A DNA stretch of 43,790 nt from Planctomycetaceae bacterium (GCA_024638965.1 JAHEJI010000004.1:1-43790), one strand, 5' to 3'; positions 8,107-16,325 are shown, counted from the first letter of the stretch. Notes: generated from the sequence alone by a model not told the origin. Numbers and translations: made by a program.

Positions 8107-9417
8107 TCACTCGGCGGCCAAATTGACGCAAATGATCTCATTGTCGTTTCTCAGAAAGACTTTGCGGTTGGCGAATGCCGGATGGGACCAGCATACTCCA
8201 CCTCGGCGACGAAGCTGGGCTAAAGTCGGCTCAATCAATTTCGCGCGACTGATCTCGGTGTAGCCGTCAGGGGAGAGCTGGCCAACCATAAGTTCGCCGC
8301 GTTCGTTGAACATCCAAACGTCATCGCCATTTTGTACGAAATGAACGGTGCCCCAGCGGGCTCTAGGGACGGCTTCCTGCGACGTCCAGACGCGTGAACC
8401 ATCGGCTGCCGAAATACAACGAAACTCGCCGTGGCTATCCACACCGTAAATGTGGTCGCCGATCCAAACGGGGGTGCTGATGATAGAATGTAACGCTTTG
8501 GTCTTCATTTCACTTTCACCCACCGCCGACCAGACTTTCTCCGCCGACATCCCATCTTCAGACAATCGAATCATCAACGATCCATCATAAAACGAAGTCA
8601 CAAAGACCTGATTATCCTTGATGATCGGTGTGGCAATTCCGATCGGCATGTTTCGGGGTCTCATTTCAATTTGCCAAAATACGTTGCCATCAGTCGGATT
8701 GAGCCCGACGACATGATCTCCAGTCCAACAAATCAAAATTTCTTTGTCGCCAACTCGATGCAAGATAGGGGATGAGTACTGACCACGATCCTTTAGAGCT
8801 CGCCAACGTTCTTTGCCTGTCGATTTTTCGAACGCCACGATACAGGCTTCGTCGTTTCCACCTAAATGCACAATCACAAGCTCGCCATAAATCAACGGAC
8901 TACCAGCGATGCCCCAGACGGGCATCCGATTGGATTCCAGCATTTTGTACTTCTTGTTCAAATCGGCTGACCAAACGACTTCGCCCTTGCTCGCCGTCAG
9001 GCAAAACAGATGCCCCATCGTTCCCAGCGAAAAGACGTATTCGCCATCGATGGTTACGGATGCTCTCGGCCCAGCGACATAGCCAACCTTGACGTAGTCG
9101 GCGTCGTAAGCGTGTTCCCAAATCGGTTCGCCTGTTGTTTCGTTGAAGCAAAGGACTCGTTCGATTTGCTTCGGCTCATCCTTGCGATCCATGACGAACA
9201 CCCGACCATCAGCCACCGTTGGTCCGCTGTAGCCTGAGCTGATGGGCTGGCGCCAAATCGTCTTCAACTCTCCATCCTTGAACTCACGATCAATTCCATC
9301 TTCGGTCCAGCGGCCATCGCGATTCACGCCGCGCCACTGTGGCCAGTCATCAGAAAACAAATGGCGGGCAGATAGTCCAAGCATTCCGAAAGAAGCAAAA
9401 AAGAGACGGCGATTCAT
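8107..9417 (-). CDS. Secreted PQQ-like beta-propeller repeat protein
   Basis: A 436-residue protein with an N-terminal signal-like segment (MNRRLFFASFGMLGLSARHL) and then DDWPQWRGVNRDG, the motif that opens this planctomycete-rich family of outer-membrane-assembly-like propellers. Blades are visible as repeated units such as VADGRVFVMDRKD, YVFSLGTMGHLFCLTASKGEVVW, CIVAFEKSTGKERW and ILICWTGDHVVGLNPTDGNVFW. These are PQQ-type repeats with the alternating G-x-x-x-A-L/W pattern. Enzymatic PQQ dehydrogenase residues are not evident, so a scaffold or carbohydrate/protein binding role outside the cytoplasm is more likely (inference). The frame is open to 9486, but the ATG at 9417 with AGGAAAA upstream is the natural start. 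A dispersed repeat copy lies directly upstream in what should be the promoter region. Confidence 0.88.
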   Translation of the reverse strand: MNRRLFFASFGMLGLSARHLFSDDWPQWRGVNRDGRWTEDGIDREFKDGELKTIWRQPISSGYSGPTVADGRVFVMDRKDEPKQIERVLCFNETTGEPIWEHAYDADYVKVGYVAGPRASVTIDGEYVFSLGTMGHLFCLTASKGEVVWSADLNKKYKMLESNRMPVWGIAGSPLIYGELVIVHLGGNDEACIVAFEKSTGKERWRALKDRGQYSSPILHRVGDKEILICWTGDHVVGLNPTDGNVFWQIEMRPRNMPIGIATPIIKDNQVFVTSFYDGSLMIRLSEDGMSAEKVWSAVGESEMKTKALHSIISTPVWIGDHIYGVDSHGEFRCISAADGSRVWTSQEAVPRARWGTVHFVQNGDDVWMFNERGELMVGQLSPDGYTEISRAKLIEPTLAQLRRRGGVCWSHPAFANRKVFLRNDNEIICVNLAAE

Positions 9418-9432
9418 TGTTTGTTTTCCTCG

Positions 9433-9529
9433 TTTAGAGCGCGTTTGGGTTAAGTTTAGCGTCTTTTCGTCGGTTTCGCCCGGCAATCAGAGCGCCACGA
9501 CCGCTTTGCTTCCGTGCGACACTCACTAA
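9433..9529. repeat. Dispersed repeat family R1, copy A
   Basis: About 97 bp sharing with two other places (14113-14204 and 27721-27817) the ordered blocks AAGTTTrGCGTCTTTTCGTC, GGTTT, AGAGCGCC and CCGTGCGACAC. All three copies are in the same orientation on the + strand. This copy lies just upstream of the propeller gene's start, so it forms part of that gene's 5' region. No reading frame is conserved between copies. Confidence 0.8.
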
Positions 9530-9660
9530 TGTTTCAAGCTCAATGACTTATTTGACAGGCTTGGGTAACTGTTTGTCGATAACGCTACGACGATGAAAGG
9601 CCTGGAAGGCCAAAAAACGCACCCGAGTCGGATATTGAGTACTGAATACTCCGTTTTCGC

Positions 9661-10887
9661 CTAGAGGTCGACTGATAAATCCCGTCGGCGTACCTTGGCC
9701 AGTTTCCTAATTGCCATGATTCCGGCTGCGGGACCCAACGCCAGAAAGGCGAATGTAAACTGCCAACCGACTTGCTCTTGAAAAATCGGCACCAGCTGAA
9801 TCGAAACGGTGGTCAATAAAAACCCGATCGAGGTTTGCAGTGTCAAGGCAGTTCCAACGGCATGGTTGGGGCAAACTTCAGTGACCATCGTGCTGAATTG
9901 GGCCGAGTCAGCGACGACAAAAAACCCCCAAACGAGAGCAACTGCCGTGCATAACCAGAAACTGACACCGAAACTTAATCCGATCAAGAGACAACACAAG
10001 CCACTCACCAGCATCGAGAAATTGACCAGCCATTCACGTCCCACTCGATCAGCGACTTGACCGCCTATGACACACCCGACGGCACCTACGGCGATAATTA
10101 AAAATGTGATTCCATCGACCAGTGACTGTGATTCGATCGAAGCTTCCTGGGCCGCTGCAATCATGAAAAACGAAATCCAGGTCCACATGGCGTACAATTC
10201 CCACATATGGCCCAGATAACCGCCGATCGCCAACCTGGTTTTCTGATCCGCAATGACATCAGTGATTAACGTAAAGCTGAACGGGCGACGCTCGAAACGG
10301 AATGGTCCATCCCGATAGAGCAAAAAAATCAGAACCGCTGCCAGCAGAGCACAAAGGCTGGAGACAATCAGCACAAATCGCCACTGCGTTATCTGAAAAG
10401 CCTTCAACAAGAACGGAACTGCCTTACCGAGTGTCAGAGCACCAACCACCGTCCCGATCGCGAACCCCCTGCCCGATTGAAACCAGGTTGCAATCATCTT
10501 CATCGCCGGCGGATATACGCCTGCCAGGAAAAATCCCACCAGAAATCGAGCGAGCAGAGCGCTGGAAAATCCATCACAAAACAACAGCATTGCGTTCGCA
10601 ACGGAAGTCAGTAGAGCACAAATCGCAAAGTAGTATCGATTTGGAAAAATATCTGCCAGATTGAAAATGGCCGCCATCAATGTTCCGGCGACGAAACCAA
10701 TTTGTACGGCCGTCGTCAACGCGCCGCTTTGCCAATCAGTTAGATTCCACAGCTCCTTAAGCTCGAGGGAAATCGCACTGGACACCAACCAAACGGAAAT
10801 CGCCAACATCTCCGCTAACGAAACCAAAAACAAAATTCGCCATCGCGCGAAATGAAATTTGGTTGGATCGAGTTCAGGTAGGCTCAT
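9661..10887 (-). CDS. Major facilitator superfamily transporter
   Basis: A 408-residue inner-membrane protein with about 12 hydrophobic helices, the usual MFS size. Loop 2-3 carries a diverged form of the MFS signature region (IFNLADIFPNRYY). The second half has GGQVADRVGREW, which matches the repeated G-x-x-x-D-R-x-G-R signature between helices 8 and 9. Helix 5 contains GRGFAIGTVVGALTLGKAVPF, a glycine-rich motif seen in antiporter-like members. Substrate is unknown. It is annotated in relatives only as an MFS permease. A TTG at 10890 is possible, but the adjacent ATG at 10887 is used. It is divergent from prfB, with about 250 bp between, and has no co-directional partner within 240 bp. Confidence 0.88.
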   Translation of the reverse strand: MSLPELDPTKFHFARWRILFLVSLAEMLAISVWLVSSAISLELKELWNLTDWQSGALTTAVQIGFVAGTLMAAIFNLADIFPNRYYFAICALLTSVANAMLLFCDGFSSALLARFLVGFFLAGVYPPAMKMIATWFQSGRGFAIGTVVGALTLGKAVPFLLKAFQITQWRFVLIVSSLCALLAAVLIFLLYRDGPFRFERRPFSFTLITDVIADQKTRLAIGGYLGHMWELYAMWTWISFFMIAAAQEASIESQSLVDGITFLIIAVGAVGCVIGGQVADRVGREWLVNFSMLVSGLCCLLIGLSFGVSFWLCTAVALVWGFFVVADSAQFSTMVTEVCPNHAVGTALTLQTSIGFLLTTVSIQLVPIFQEQVGWQFTFAFLALGPAAGIMAIRKLAKVRRRDLSVDL

Positions 10888-11158
10888 CAAATTTTCACCG
10901 CGGTTTGCCAGCGGTTTGCAACCGAAAGGATGATTGGGTTTGAAACGCGACTGTCCACGATGTGTTGGTTCGGCGAAACGTGCGTTGCCCGAAGGATAGG
11001 TGTGGTTTCATTTCATTCAGCCCGACTGAAACACTCGTAAAGTGACCGCAATTTATTCGATTTAATAGCTTTACCGGTTGTCGGAATGAGCGAAGAATTC
11101 TATTTTCTGATAGAGTTCAACTTCAAGGGTAATTTCCATGGCAAAACCTGGAGCAAAA

Positions 11159-12260
11159 ATGGATTCCGAATTGATTGACCGTGCACTGCAGATTCAGCGC
11201 CGCATCGTACAGCTCCGAGACAGTCTTTGACTACGACGTCAAGGTCGATCAAATCACCCAGATCGAAGCCCAAATGGCAGCCACCGATTTTTGGGATAAT
11301 CAGGAGAGGGCTCAGGAAACCGTTGGCCAACTGAAAGCTGTAAAATCAGTCGTGGTGCCCATGGCGGAGATGATTGGCAGCGAAGAAGATCTCCGCGCCC
11401 TTATTGAGATGGCCGAAGAAGACCCAGAGATTGAAGCCGACATTGACCAGGAGATTGGGCGACTGGAGACAACGCTTGAAGATCTGGAGCTTAAATCACT
11501 TCTCAATGGCCCTCACGACGCGTGTGGTGCGATCCTGACCATTCACGCCCGCGACGGAGGTACGGACGCAAACGATTGGGCCGAAATGTTAATGCGGATG
11601 TACATGCAATGGGCTCAGAAGAACGACTATTCGGTTGTCCTCTTTGACCGCAACGACAATGACGAAGCTGGAATCAACAGTGCTTCGATCGCGATTCGGG
11701 GCCCGATGGCGTATGGCTACCTCAAGGGCGAATCTGGCCTTCATCGTCTCGTCCGGATCAGTCCCTTCAATTCCGAAGGAAAACGGCAAACCAGTTTTGC
11801 GGCGGTTGATGTTTCCCCGGAGATTTCAGACGCAGTTGAAATTGAAATCGACGAAAAAGACGTGCGGCAGGATACTTACCGGGCCAGCGGGGCCGGTGGT
11901 CAGCACGTTAACAAAACGGATAGTGCCGTGCGGCTGACCCATATCCCTACGAATATTGCTGTTCAATGTCAGAGCCAGAGGTCCCAGCACAAAAATCGCG
12001 CTCAGGCCTGGAAGATGTTGCGAGCCCAATTGGCTCGTGTCGAAGATGAAAAACGGGAGGCCGAGGAAGCCAGCAAATACCAGAACAAGGCACGTGTCGG
12101 TTTTGGCTCGCAGATTCGCAATTATTTCATGCATCCCGATCAACGGGTCAAGGATGCTCGTACAGGATATAGCATGGGCGACTTTCACAAAGTGCTGGAT
12201 GGAGAAATTCAAGGGTTTCTTGATTCATATCTCAACTGGCATGTCAAAAGCGAAACTTAG
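11159..12260 (+). CDS. prfB: Peptide chain release factor 2, with programmed +1 frameshift
   Basis: Recognises UAA and UGA stop codons and triggers peptide release. The gene is in two frames. Frame 0 runs from ATG 11159 through 23 codons to CTT-TGA (11225-11230). The main frame then continues from GAC at 11229, giving RDSL-DYDVK, which lines up with GYL-DYDAK of E. coli RF2. The body has the RF2 anticodon-like tripeptide SPF (RISPFNSEGKRQ) and the catalytic GGQ (ASGAGGQHVNKTDSAVR). Total length is about 367 residues, normal for RF2. An upstream in-frame ATG at 11138 with AAGGG 8 nt before it is an equally possible start and would add seven residues. Expression is expected to be autoregulated by RF2 level, as in other bacteria. 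This is not a pseudogene. Confidence 0.95.
11225..11231 (+). promoter_or_regulatory. prfB programmed +1 frameshift site
   Basis: The slippery heptamer CTTTGAC is identical to the E. coli prfB site. The internal Shine-Dalgarno stimulator is weak here: only GAGA (11217-11220), 4 nt before CTT, instead of AGGGGG 3 nt before. Confidence 0.9.
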
Positions 12261-12261
12261 C

Positions 12262-12837
12262 ATGTCGCAGATTTCGCTCCAATCCTTGCCTCCTGGCGTT
12301 CGCGCTCCCTGCGTGCGGGTCGTGTTTTCGTTTCACAGTGATCGCTGGTCGCACGAGATTCAACTAAGCCACGCAAAAGGAGTCGTTTCGATCGCCAGCA
12401 GCGTTGAAGGAGATTCCGACGACGATTGGCCGCCCAGCCCGGCCTTGCAGGAAATCAGCAAAGAGGACATTGGCAATCGAGTGGTGGTTTTAGGCGTGGG
12501 AATGGCTGGATCCAATCATTGGTCGATTAGCGTCTCCGTTGTCGAGAATCAACGAGTGAAGTTGGATAACGCCTGTCTCGTCAAGAACGAACAGATCGGG
12601 TGGTTGGGTTCGACTTATCAGATTTCCGAGGGCGTTCGGGTTGAAGCCGTTTCTGAAACGGAAGTCCGACTGGAGAAAGACGGATTTCTTATTCCGTTGG
12701 CGGCGGTTTCCGAAGCAGAATGGGGAACATCGCTGTCTGTCGTGGGAACGCGAATTACGGCAAGGCCGTCTCATATTTCAAAAAGTCCTGTCAAATCGAC
12801 TCGTTGGGGACTATGCGTCGGAAACGTCGGAAATTGA
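12262..12837 (+). CDS. Hypothetical protein downstream of prfB
   Basis: About 191 residues, not recognised. It begins MSQISLQSLPPGVRAPCVRV, and the sequence appears beta-rich, with several short hydrophobic strands separated by acidic loops (VVVLGVGMAGSNHWSISVSVV; EGVRVEAVSETEVRLEKDG). There is no signal peptide or membrane helix, so it is probably cytoplasmic. The ATG at 12262 lies one base after the prfB stop. An alternative ATG at 12241 overlaps prfB by 20 bp. Neither has an obvious ribosome binding site, so translation is probably coupled to prfB. The frame continues upstream inside prfB, but that part is a shadow. The coding character is convincing because the frame stays open for 190 codons with no competing frame. 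Confidence 0.72.
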   Translation: MSQISLQSLPPGVRAPCVRVVFSFHSDRWSHEIQLSHAKGVVSIASSVEGDSDDDWPPSPALQEISKEDIGNRVVVLGVGMAGSNHWSISVSVVENQRVKLDNACLVKNEQIGWLGSTYQISEGVRVEAVSETEVRLEKDGFLIPLAAVSEAEWGTSLSVVGTRITARPSHISKSPVKSTRWGLCVGNVGN

Positions 12838-12857
12838 ATGAAAGGATCCGGTTTAGC

Positions 12858-12880
12858 TGTCAAGCTTGTCTCGCTTGACA
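12858..12880. other. Hairpin between hypothetical gene and zinc peptidase gene
   Basis: A perfect 8-bp inverted repeat, TGTCAAGC / GCTTGACA, with a 7-nt loop. It has no T-run on the + strand, so it is not a standard terminator. Function unknown. Confidence 0.6.
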
Positions 12881-12973
12881 AAATGGTAAATATTTAGAAT
12901 CAGTACACGGGCTTTCTACTTTGAAAATAAAACGGTTTGACCGTTATTAACACAAATACACGGAGATTTATTG

Positions 12974-13687
12974 ATGTTGGGATTAGATCCGATCTACTTT
13001 CTGTTTATTATTCCGGGCGTGTTGTTTTCCATGTATGCCCAATCCCTGGTGAAGTCGCGATTCACCAAGTACTCGAAGATTCCGTCGACAAGGGGGTACA
13101 CAGGTGCTCAGGCCGCACAAAAAATGCTCGACTATGCAGGGGTCACCGATACAGAAATTGTTCGCGTTCAGGGGTTTCTTTCAGATCATTACAATCCGGT
13201 AACCAAACACCTCGCTTTGTCGCCACCAGTTTACGACAGTACTTCTGTGGCTGCGATCGGAGTGGCAACCCACGAAGCAGGACACGCAATACAACATGCG
13301 ACGGGTTACAAGTGGCTTGCCTATCGATCATTGGTTGTACCGGCCGTTCAGTTTGGTAGTCCAATTGGCATGTGGGCGATGATCGGTGGACTGGCATTGA
13401 TGTATGGGGGCGTCAAGATTGGCCCAGTCGTATTCATCATCGGTGCGATTGCCTATTCCTTACTGTTGTTGTTCCAACTCATTACGTTGCCTGTCGAATT
13501 CAATGCGAGTGCGAGGGCGAAAAAACTGGTTGTGGAATCCGGGATCATTGGAAGCCAGGAATCCGAAGGCGTGCAAAAAGTATTGACCGCGGCAGCATTA
13601 ACCTACGTGGCCGCCTTTGTTTCAACTTTGCTGACGTTGTTGTACTTCTTGTACCGATCCGGGTTACTGGGCGGCCGAAGTAACTAG
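12974..13687 (+). CDS. YugP-type membrane zinc metallopeptidase
   Basis: A 237-residue integral membrane protein of the neutral zinc metallopeptidase family, represented by Bacillus YugP. The zinc motif HEAGH lies at residues 100-104 within GVATHEAGHAIQH. Hydrophobic segments are at the N-terminus (about 6-22), in the middle (FGSPIGMWAMIGGLALMYG, VVFIIGAIAYSLLLLFQLI) and at the C-terminus (AALTYVAAFVSTLLTLLYFLY). The family signature around the LPVEFNASARAKK stretch, which supplies the third ligand Glu and conserved Asn, is present. A TTG at 12971 precedes, but the ATG at 12974 is well placed after CGGAGA. Physiological substrates of this family are poorly known. The stop codon TAG forms part of the outer stem of the RNA element that follows. 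Confidence 0.9.
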   Translation: MLGLDPIYFLFIIPGVLFSMYAQSLVKSRFTKYSKIPSTRGYTGAQAAQKMLDYAGVTDTEIVRVQGFLSDHYNPVTKHLALSPPVYDSTSVAAIGVATHEAGHAIQHATGYKWLAYRSLVVPAVQFGSPIGMWAMIGGLALMYGGVKIGPVVFIIGAIAYSLLLLFQLITLPVEFNASARAKKLVVESGIIGSQESEGVQKVLTAAALTYVAAFVSTLLTLLYFLYRSGLLGGRSN

Positions 13688-13919
13688 TGCATCGACCACG
13701 CTAAGAATTGGGGTTGGCGTTCATACCAATGCCGAACAAAGAGGCGTCGCCTGGCAGTTTCAAATCGGTGAAGCCGGAACAAAACTATGCCATGTCTACC
13801 CCAAAATTAAGACTGGATGATGCACTAGCTGGGCGGCACCACCTTTCGTGGGCGGCTTCCAGCCGCGTGTCTTATGAAAACAGAAAGCCCGCGTACGTTA
13901 AGGTGAGCGGGCTTTTTTT
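13684..13919 (+). ncRNA. Candidate structured non-coding RNA with terminator
   Basis: A nested set of helices can be read by eye. P1 CTAGTGCATC (13684-13693) pairs perfectly with GATGCACTAG (13819-13828). P2 TTGGGGT (13708-13714) pairs with ACCCCAA (13798-13804). Inside the multiloop, P3 is GGCGTT/AATGCC (13716-13721/13728-13733), P4 is AGGC/GCCT (13742-13752), and P5 is GGCAGTTT (13753-13760) with AAAC-TA-TGCC (13782-13791) capped by a CGG/CCG hairpin. Downstream are CCAC/GTGG, then GCGGCT/AGCCGC (13852-13866), then the terminator. Open frames across it have no ribosome binding site. I checked it against remembered consensus features of tmRNA, RNase P RNA, 6S, SRP RNA and common riboswitches and found no match. 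It could be a stand-alone RNA or a structured 3' UTR of the peptidase mRNA. Confidence 0.6.
13884..13919 (+). terminator. Intrinsic terminator of the structured RNA
   Basis: The stem AAAGCCCGC (13884-13892) with GCGGGCTTT (13907-13915) is perfect over 9 bp and is followed by a run of T to 13919. Confidence 0.9.
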
Positions 13920-13940
13920 AGGATGAGGCCGAGCGCGGTT

Positions 13941-13973
13941 GGCTGCCTGTTACCTGCCATTGAACAGGCAGCC
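13941..13973. repeat. Long perfect hairpin
   Basis: GGCTGCCTGTT (13941-13951) and AACAGGCAGCC (13963-13973) form an 11-bp perfect inverted repeat with an 11-nt spacer. The left arm, GGCTGCCTGTyAC, recurs at 36852-36864 in another decayed intergenic region, which suggests a dispersed palindromic element. Confidence 0.65.
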
Positions 13974-14112
13974 AGATCGCACTTATGACGGGGAAACGTG
14001 GGCAACACATCCACCCATTGACTGTCACGAAAGACGAACCCATTCGAGACACGGAAACTGGAAAGATTCGCTTAACCCCCAATCGTTGAGTCTGTTGCCG
14101 AAAGAGTAAGCG

Positions 14113-14204
14113 GCGAACGCCTTTCAAGTTTGGCGTCTTTTCGTCGGTTTTGCCAGGCAGTCAGAGCGCCTCGACCGCGATACGTCCGTGCGACACGCAC
14201 TAGA
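14113..14204. repeat. Dispersed repeat family R1, copy B
   Basis: Contains CAAGTTTGGCGTCTTTTCGTC, then TCAGAGCGCC, GATACGTCCGTGCGACACG and CACTAG, aligned with copies at 9433 and 27721. Its right end overlaps the stop codon of the CBS-domain gene (TAG on the minus strand, 14200-14202). Confidence 0.8.
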
Positions 14205-14679
14205 CCGCAGGAACGTCGCGCATTTCTCGTAACGCTGAAAGATAAAGCAGAGTACTAGCCCGATCGGGTAACTTATTGTTGAGCTTGATGGCCCAACGGA
14301 TAACATCGCGACGGCTGACCTGACCCACGAGTTTTTCGTCCCTGAGCACTGGCAACCGACGCGTTTTTTTGTTGAGGAAGATCTGGGCGATCGTCAACAA
14401 CATCGTGTTCTCTTCTATTGTATCAGCCGGAGCGTCCATGAATGCGCCGACTTGGTTAGTGGGAAGGCCGTCGTACGCCGCATCGATCAAGACTTCCAAA
14501 CACGATTTTTCTGTGAACATTCCCAACAGTTTGTGATTTTCGTCAATGACAGGCGCACCGGAGATCTCGTTCTTGTTCAACGTTTCAATCGCTCGAAAAA
14601 CATCTGTCTGGGGACTAAGCGTTATCAAACGCGTCGTCATCAGGTCTTTGGCGGTGAATTGGCGAACCGACTTGTGCAT
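14200..14679 (-). CDS. CBS-domain pair protein
   Basis: A 159-residue cytoplasmic protein made of two CBS motifs (about residues 10-65 and 80-140): TAKDLMTTRLITLSPQTDV with GAPVIDENHKLLGMFTEKS, and FMDAPADTIEENTMLLTIA with RRLPVLRDEKLVGQVSRRD. CBS pairs bind adenine nucleotides and usually regulate a partner. No catalytic or transport domain is fused here. The ATG at 14679 has AGGAG 8 nt upstream. The gene's last codons and stop lie within the end of a dispersed repeat. It is convergent with the structured RNA unit. The next upstream gene on the same strand (TPR protein) is 270 bp away, so an operon is uncertain. Target unknown. Confidence 0.88.
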   Translation of the reverse strand: MHKSVRQFTAKDLMTTRLITLSPQTDVFRAIETLNKNEISGAPVIDENHKLLGMFTEKSCLEVLIDAAYDGLPTNQVGAFMDAPADTIEENTMLLTIAQIFLNKKTRRLPVLRDEKLVGQVSRRDVIRWAIKLNNKLPDRASTLLYLSALREMRDVPAV

Positions 14680-14949
14680 GGAAAGACTCCTGTGTCATTT
14701 TTCGGAAACAGAAAAGCGCAGTATCAAATTTACCTCAATAAATTTCAGCGTCCAGAAAAATTCCGACAACAATCGATACCTCTAAGGCTGCGAGTTCCCG
14801 CAAACATGCCTCGTGAAAAAAGTAACGAACTTTCGCCGATGGGCAACTACTCGACTCGTTCATTACCGCATCGCTGCCGTACTGGCTTGAGAAGAAATTT
14901 TTTGATAGCTGTCCAAAATTTCCGCCGCAGCCTCCCTGGCTCCCGCGTC

Positions 14950-15528
14950 TTAGGCAACTACCGAAGTGATTGCCATGAATCTTGGATCGTCACGAATGTT
15001 GTCAAAGTCTGATTCACCGCTGACGTGGCAGCGAAAATCAGCGTCCAATTCGAAGGCCAATGACAAATGGAGAATAGCGTTTGGCGTATCGTTTGCCAGG
15101 GCAAAGTAGCAGGCAAGATTGTACTGAGCGATCGCACTTGAGCTATCGAGATCGACTGCATTTTTCATCGCCTCAATCGCTTGTTCGATCCGACCAGTTC
15201 TTTTGTAACTCCAAGCGAGCGCCAAGAAGACGTGAATGTTTTCAGGGTCCAGCTGAGCCGATTGTTTCAAGTAATGAATTGCCTCTTTGTGACGATCACA
15301 AGCTCGGCAGGCTTGACCCTTCAAGAACAAAACATATGGCTTGTGACCCAGAGGGTTCTTGATTGCCTCAAGAACTTCAATAGCGCGTTCGGCCATTTGT
15401 TGTCTCAGCGGCAAATCAAGAGGCCAACGATCATCAAAAACCATGATCAAATCGAGGTAGCCCTCGGCTGTCCGGATGCGCTGTTTGCGCTGGACACGGT
15501 CAATCGAAATTGTGTCGAGAGAAGACAT
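14950..15528 (-). CDS. TPR-repeat protein
   Basis: A 192-residue soluble protein. At least two tetratricopeptide repeats are visible: KPYVLFLKGQACRACDRHKE continuing into AIHYLKQSAQLDPEN, then VFLALAWSYKRTGRIEQAIE with AMKNAVDLDSS, then a third, more diverged one (AIAQYNLACYFALANDTPNA). TPRs mediate protein-protein contacts. The N-terminal 60 residues and the C-terminal segment ending SGESDFDNIRDDPRFMAI are conserved in similar bacterial TPR proteins and resemble the DFD-x-LR-x-DPRF closing motif found after TPR arrays. The ATG at 15528 has no strong ribosome binding site, so the start is less certain. Partner unknown. Confidence 0.82.
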   Translation of the reverse strand: MSSLDTISIDRVQRKQRIRTAEGYLDLIMVFDDRWPLDLPLRQQMAERAIEVLEAIKNPLGHKPYVLFLKGQACRACDRHKEAIHYLKQSAQLDPENIHVFLALAWSYKRTGRIEQAIEAMKNAVDLDSSSAIAQYNLACYFALANDTPNAILHLSLAFELDADFRCHVSGESDFDNIRDDPRFMAITSVVA

Positions 15529-15867
15529 GATGTCAGACCGTTTTTGAAAGGAACTCGTTCATACCCTTTTGCTCTATTTTACATGCCGAAAAGAGATCTT
15601 GCGGTTTTGATTTATGTTTTGTGTCATATCTCCAATTGTGGCTGGAGATACAGATTGAAAAAGGGTTCGAGCGATTATTCCGCAGGTGCCGACTGGGGCG
15701 GCTTTCTTGAGCCGAAAGTGGATTTTACGCGACATTGAACCACGTCCAGCGTTCATAAAAATCATCACACATTAAGCCACATGCCTGATTTTCTTACATT
15801 CGAGCTTGGGGTACACCGTTTGCAAATGTGCTGTGATGAAACAGACACTTTGTATCGGTAATCATTT
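15529..15867. other. Divergent intergenic region
   Basis: About 340 bp between the TPR gene (minus) and a small membrane protein gene (plus). It must hold both promoters. I see no repeat, RNA structure or likely gene. Open frames lack ribosome binding sites. Confidence 0.5.
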
Positions 15868-16236
15868 ATGGCCCAACCCAACTATCGGAAATCTGTTGGA
15901 CACTTTTTGCTAATCCTGTCCGCGTGCGGTCTTATCTTCACTCCGCCAATATCACATTCGAAAGCTCTCAAAAACTCGGTAATCCAACCGACGCAACAAG
16001 TTGAACAAGATGATTCAAGTGCGCCGGTCATTGATACGAAGTGGCGCTACACGCGTTATGGCTGGCAAAAACCGGCGGATTGGTATCGCACTCCGGCCCA
16101 CGTTCAATTACGAACCATTGATCAAATCAATCCATTGCTTTGGGCAATAAGTGTTTTGTTGGCCGTTGCCGGTCTTATGATTTGGGCTTCCGACGAATGG
16201 CAAGTCGCCAGGTTATTCGATCGCGACAGATCGTGA
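15868..16236 (+). CDS. Small membrane protein, unknown function
   Basis: 122 residues, not recognised. The N-terminus has a hydrophobic segment (about 11-27, HFLLILSACGLIFTPPI) that could be a signal peptide. The middle is polar and aromatic (DTKWRYTRYGWQKPADWYR), a pattern that recurs in short planctomycete secreted proteins. A second helix lies near the C-terminus (about 92-110, LLWAISVLLAVAGLMIW). The predicted topology is two helices with the aromatic region outside. The ribosome binding site before ATG 15868 is weak. It ends 90 bp before the end of convergent glyA. Moderately confident that this is a real gene. Confidence 0.65.
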   Translation: MAQPNYRKSVGHFLLILSACGLIFTPPISHSKALKNSVIQPTQQVEQDDSSAPVIDTKWRYTRYGWQKPADWYRTPAHVQLRTIDQINPLLWAISVLLAVAGLMIWASDEWQVARLFDRDRS

Positions 16237-16325
16237 TCATCGCCATTCGCTTTGTCTACCAAGCCCCCACGCTCGCGCGCGGACACGCGGTCGGGAGTCC
16301 ATCATCAACTGCCGACGCTTCGTAA

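Noticed and set aside
11225-11230. An apparent early stop in prfB that could mean a pseudogene
   Set aside because: The CTTTGAC heptamer and the DYD continuation are the standard programmed frameshift, so the gene is intact.
13708-13926. A 72-residue open frame on the + strand overlapping the structured RNA
   Set aside because: It would pass through the perfect terminator stem and has no ribosome binding site. The RNA structure explains the sequence better.
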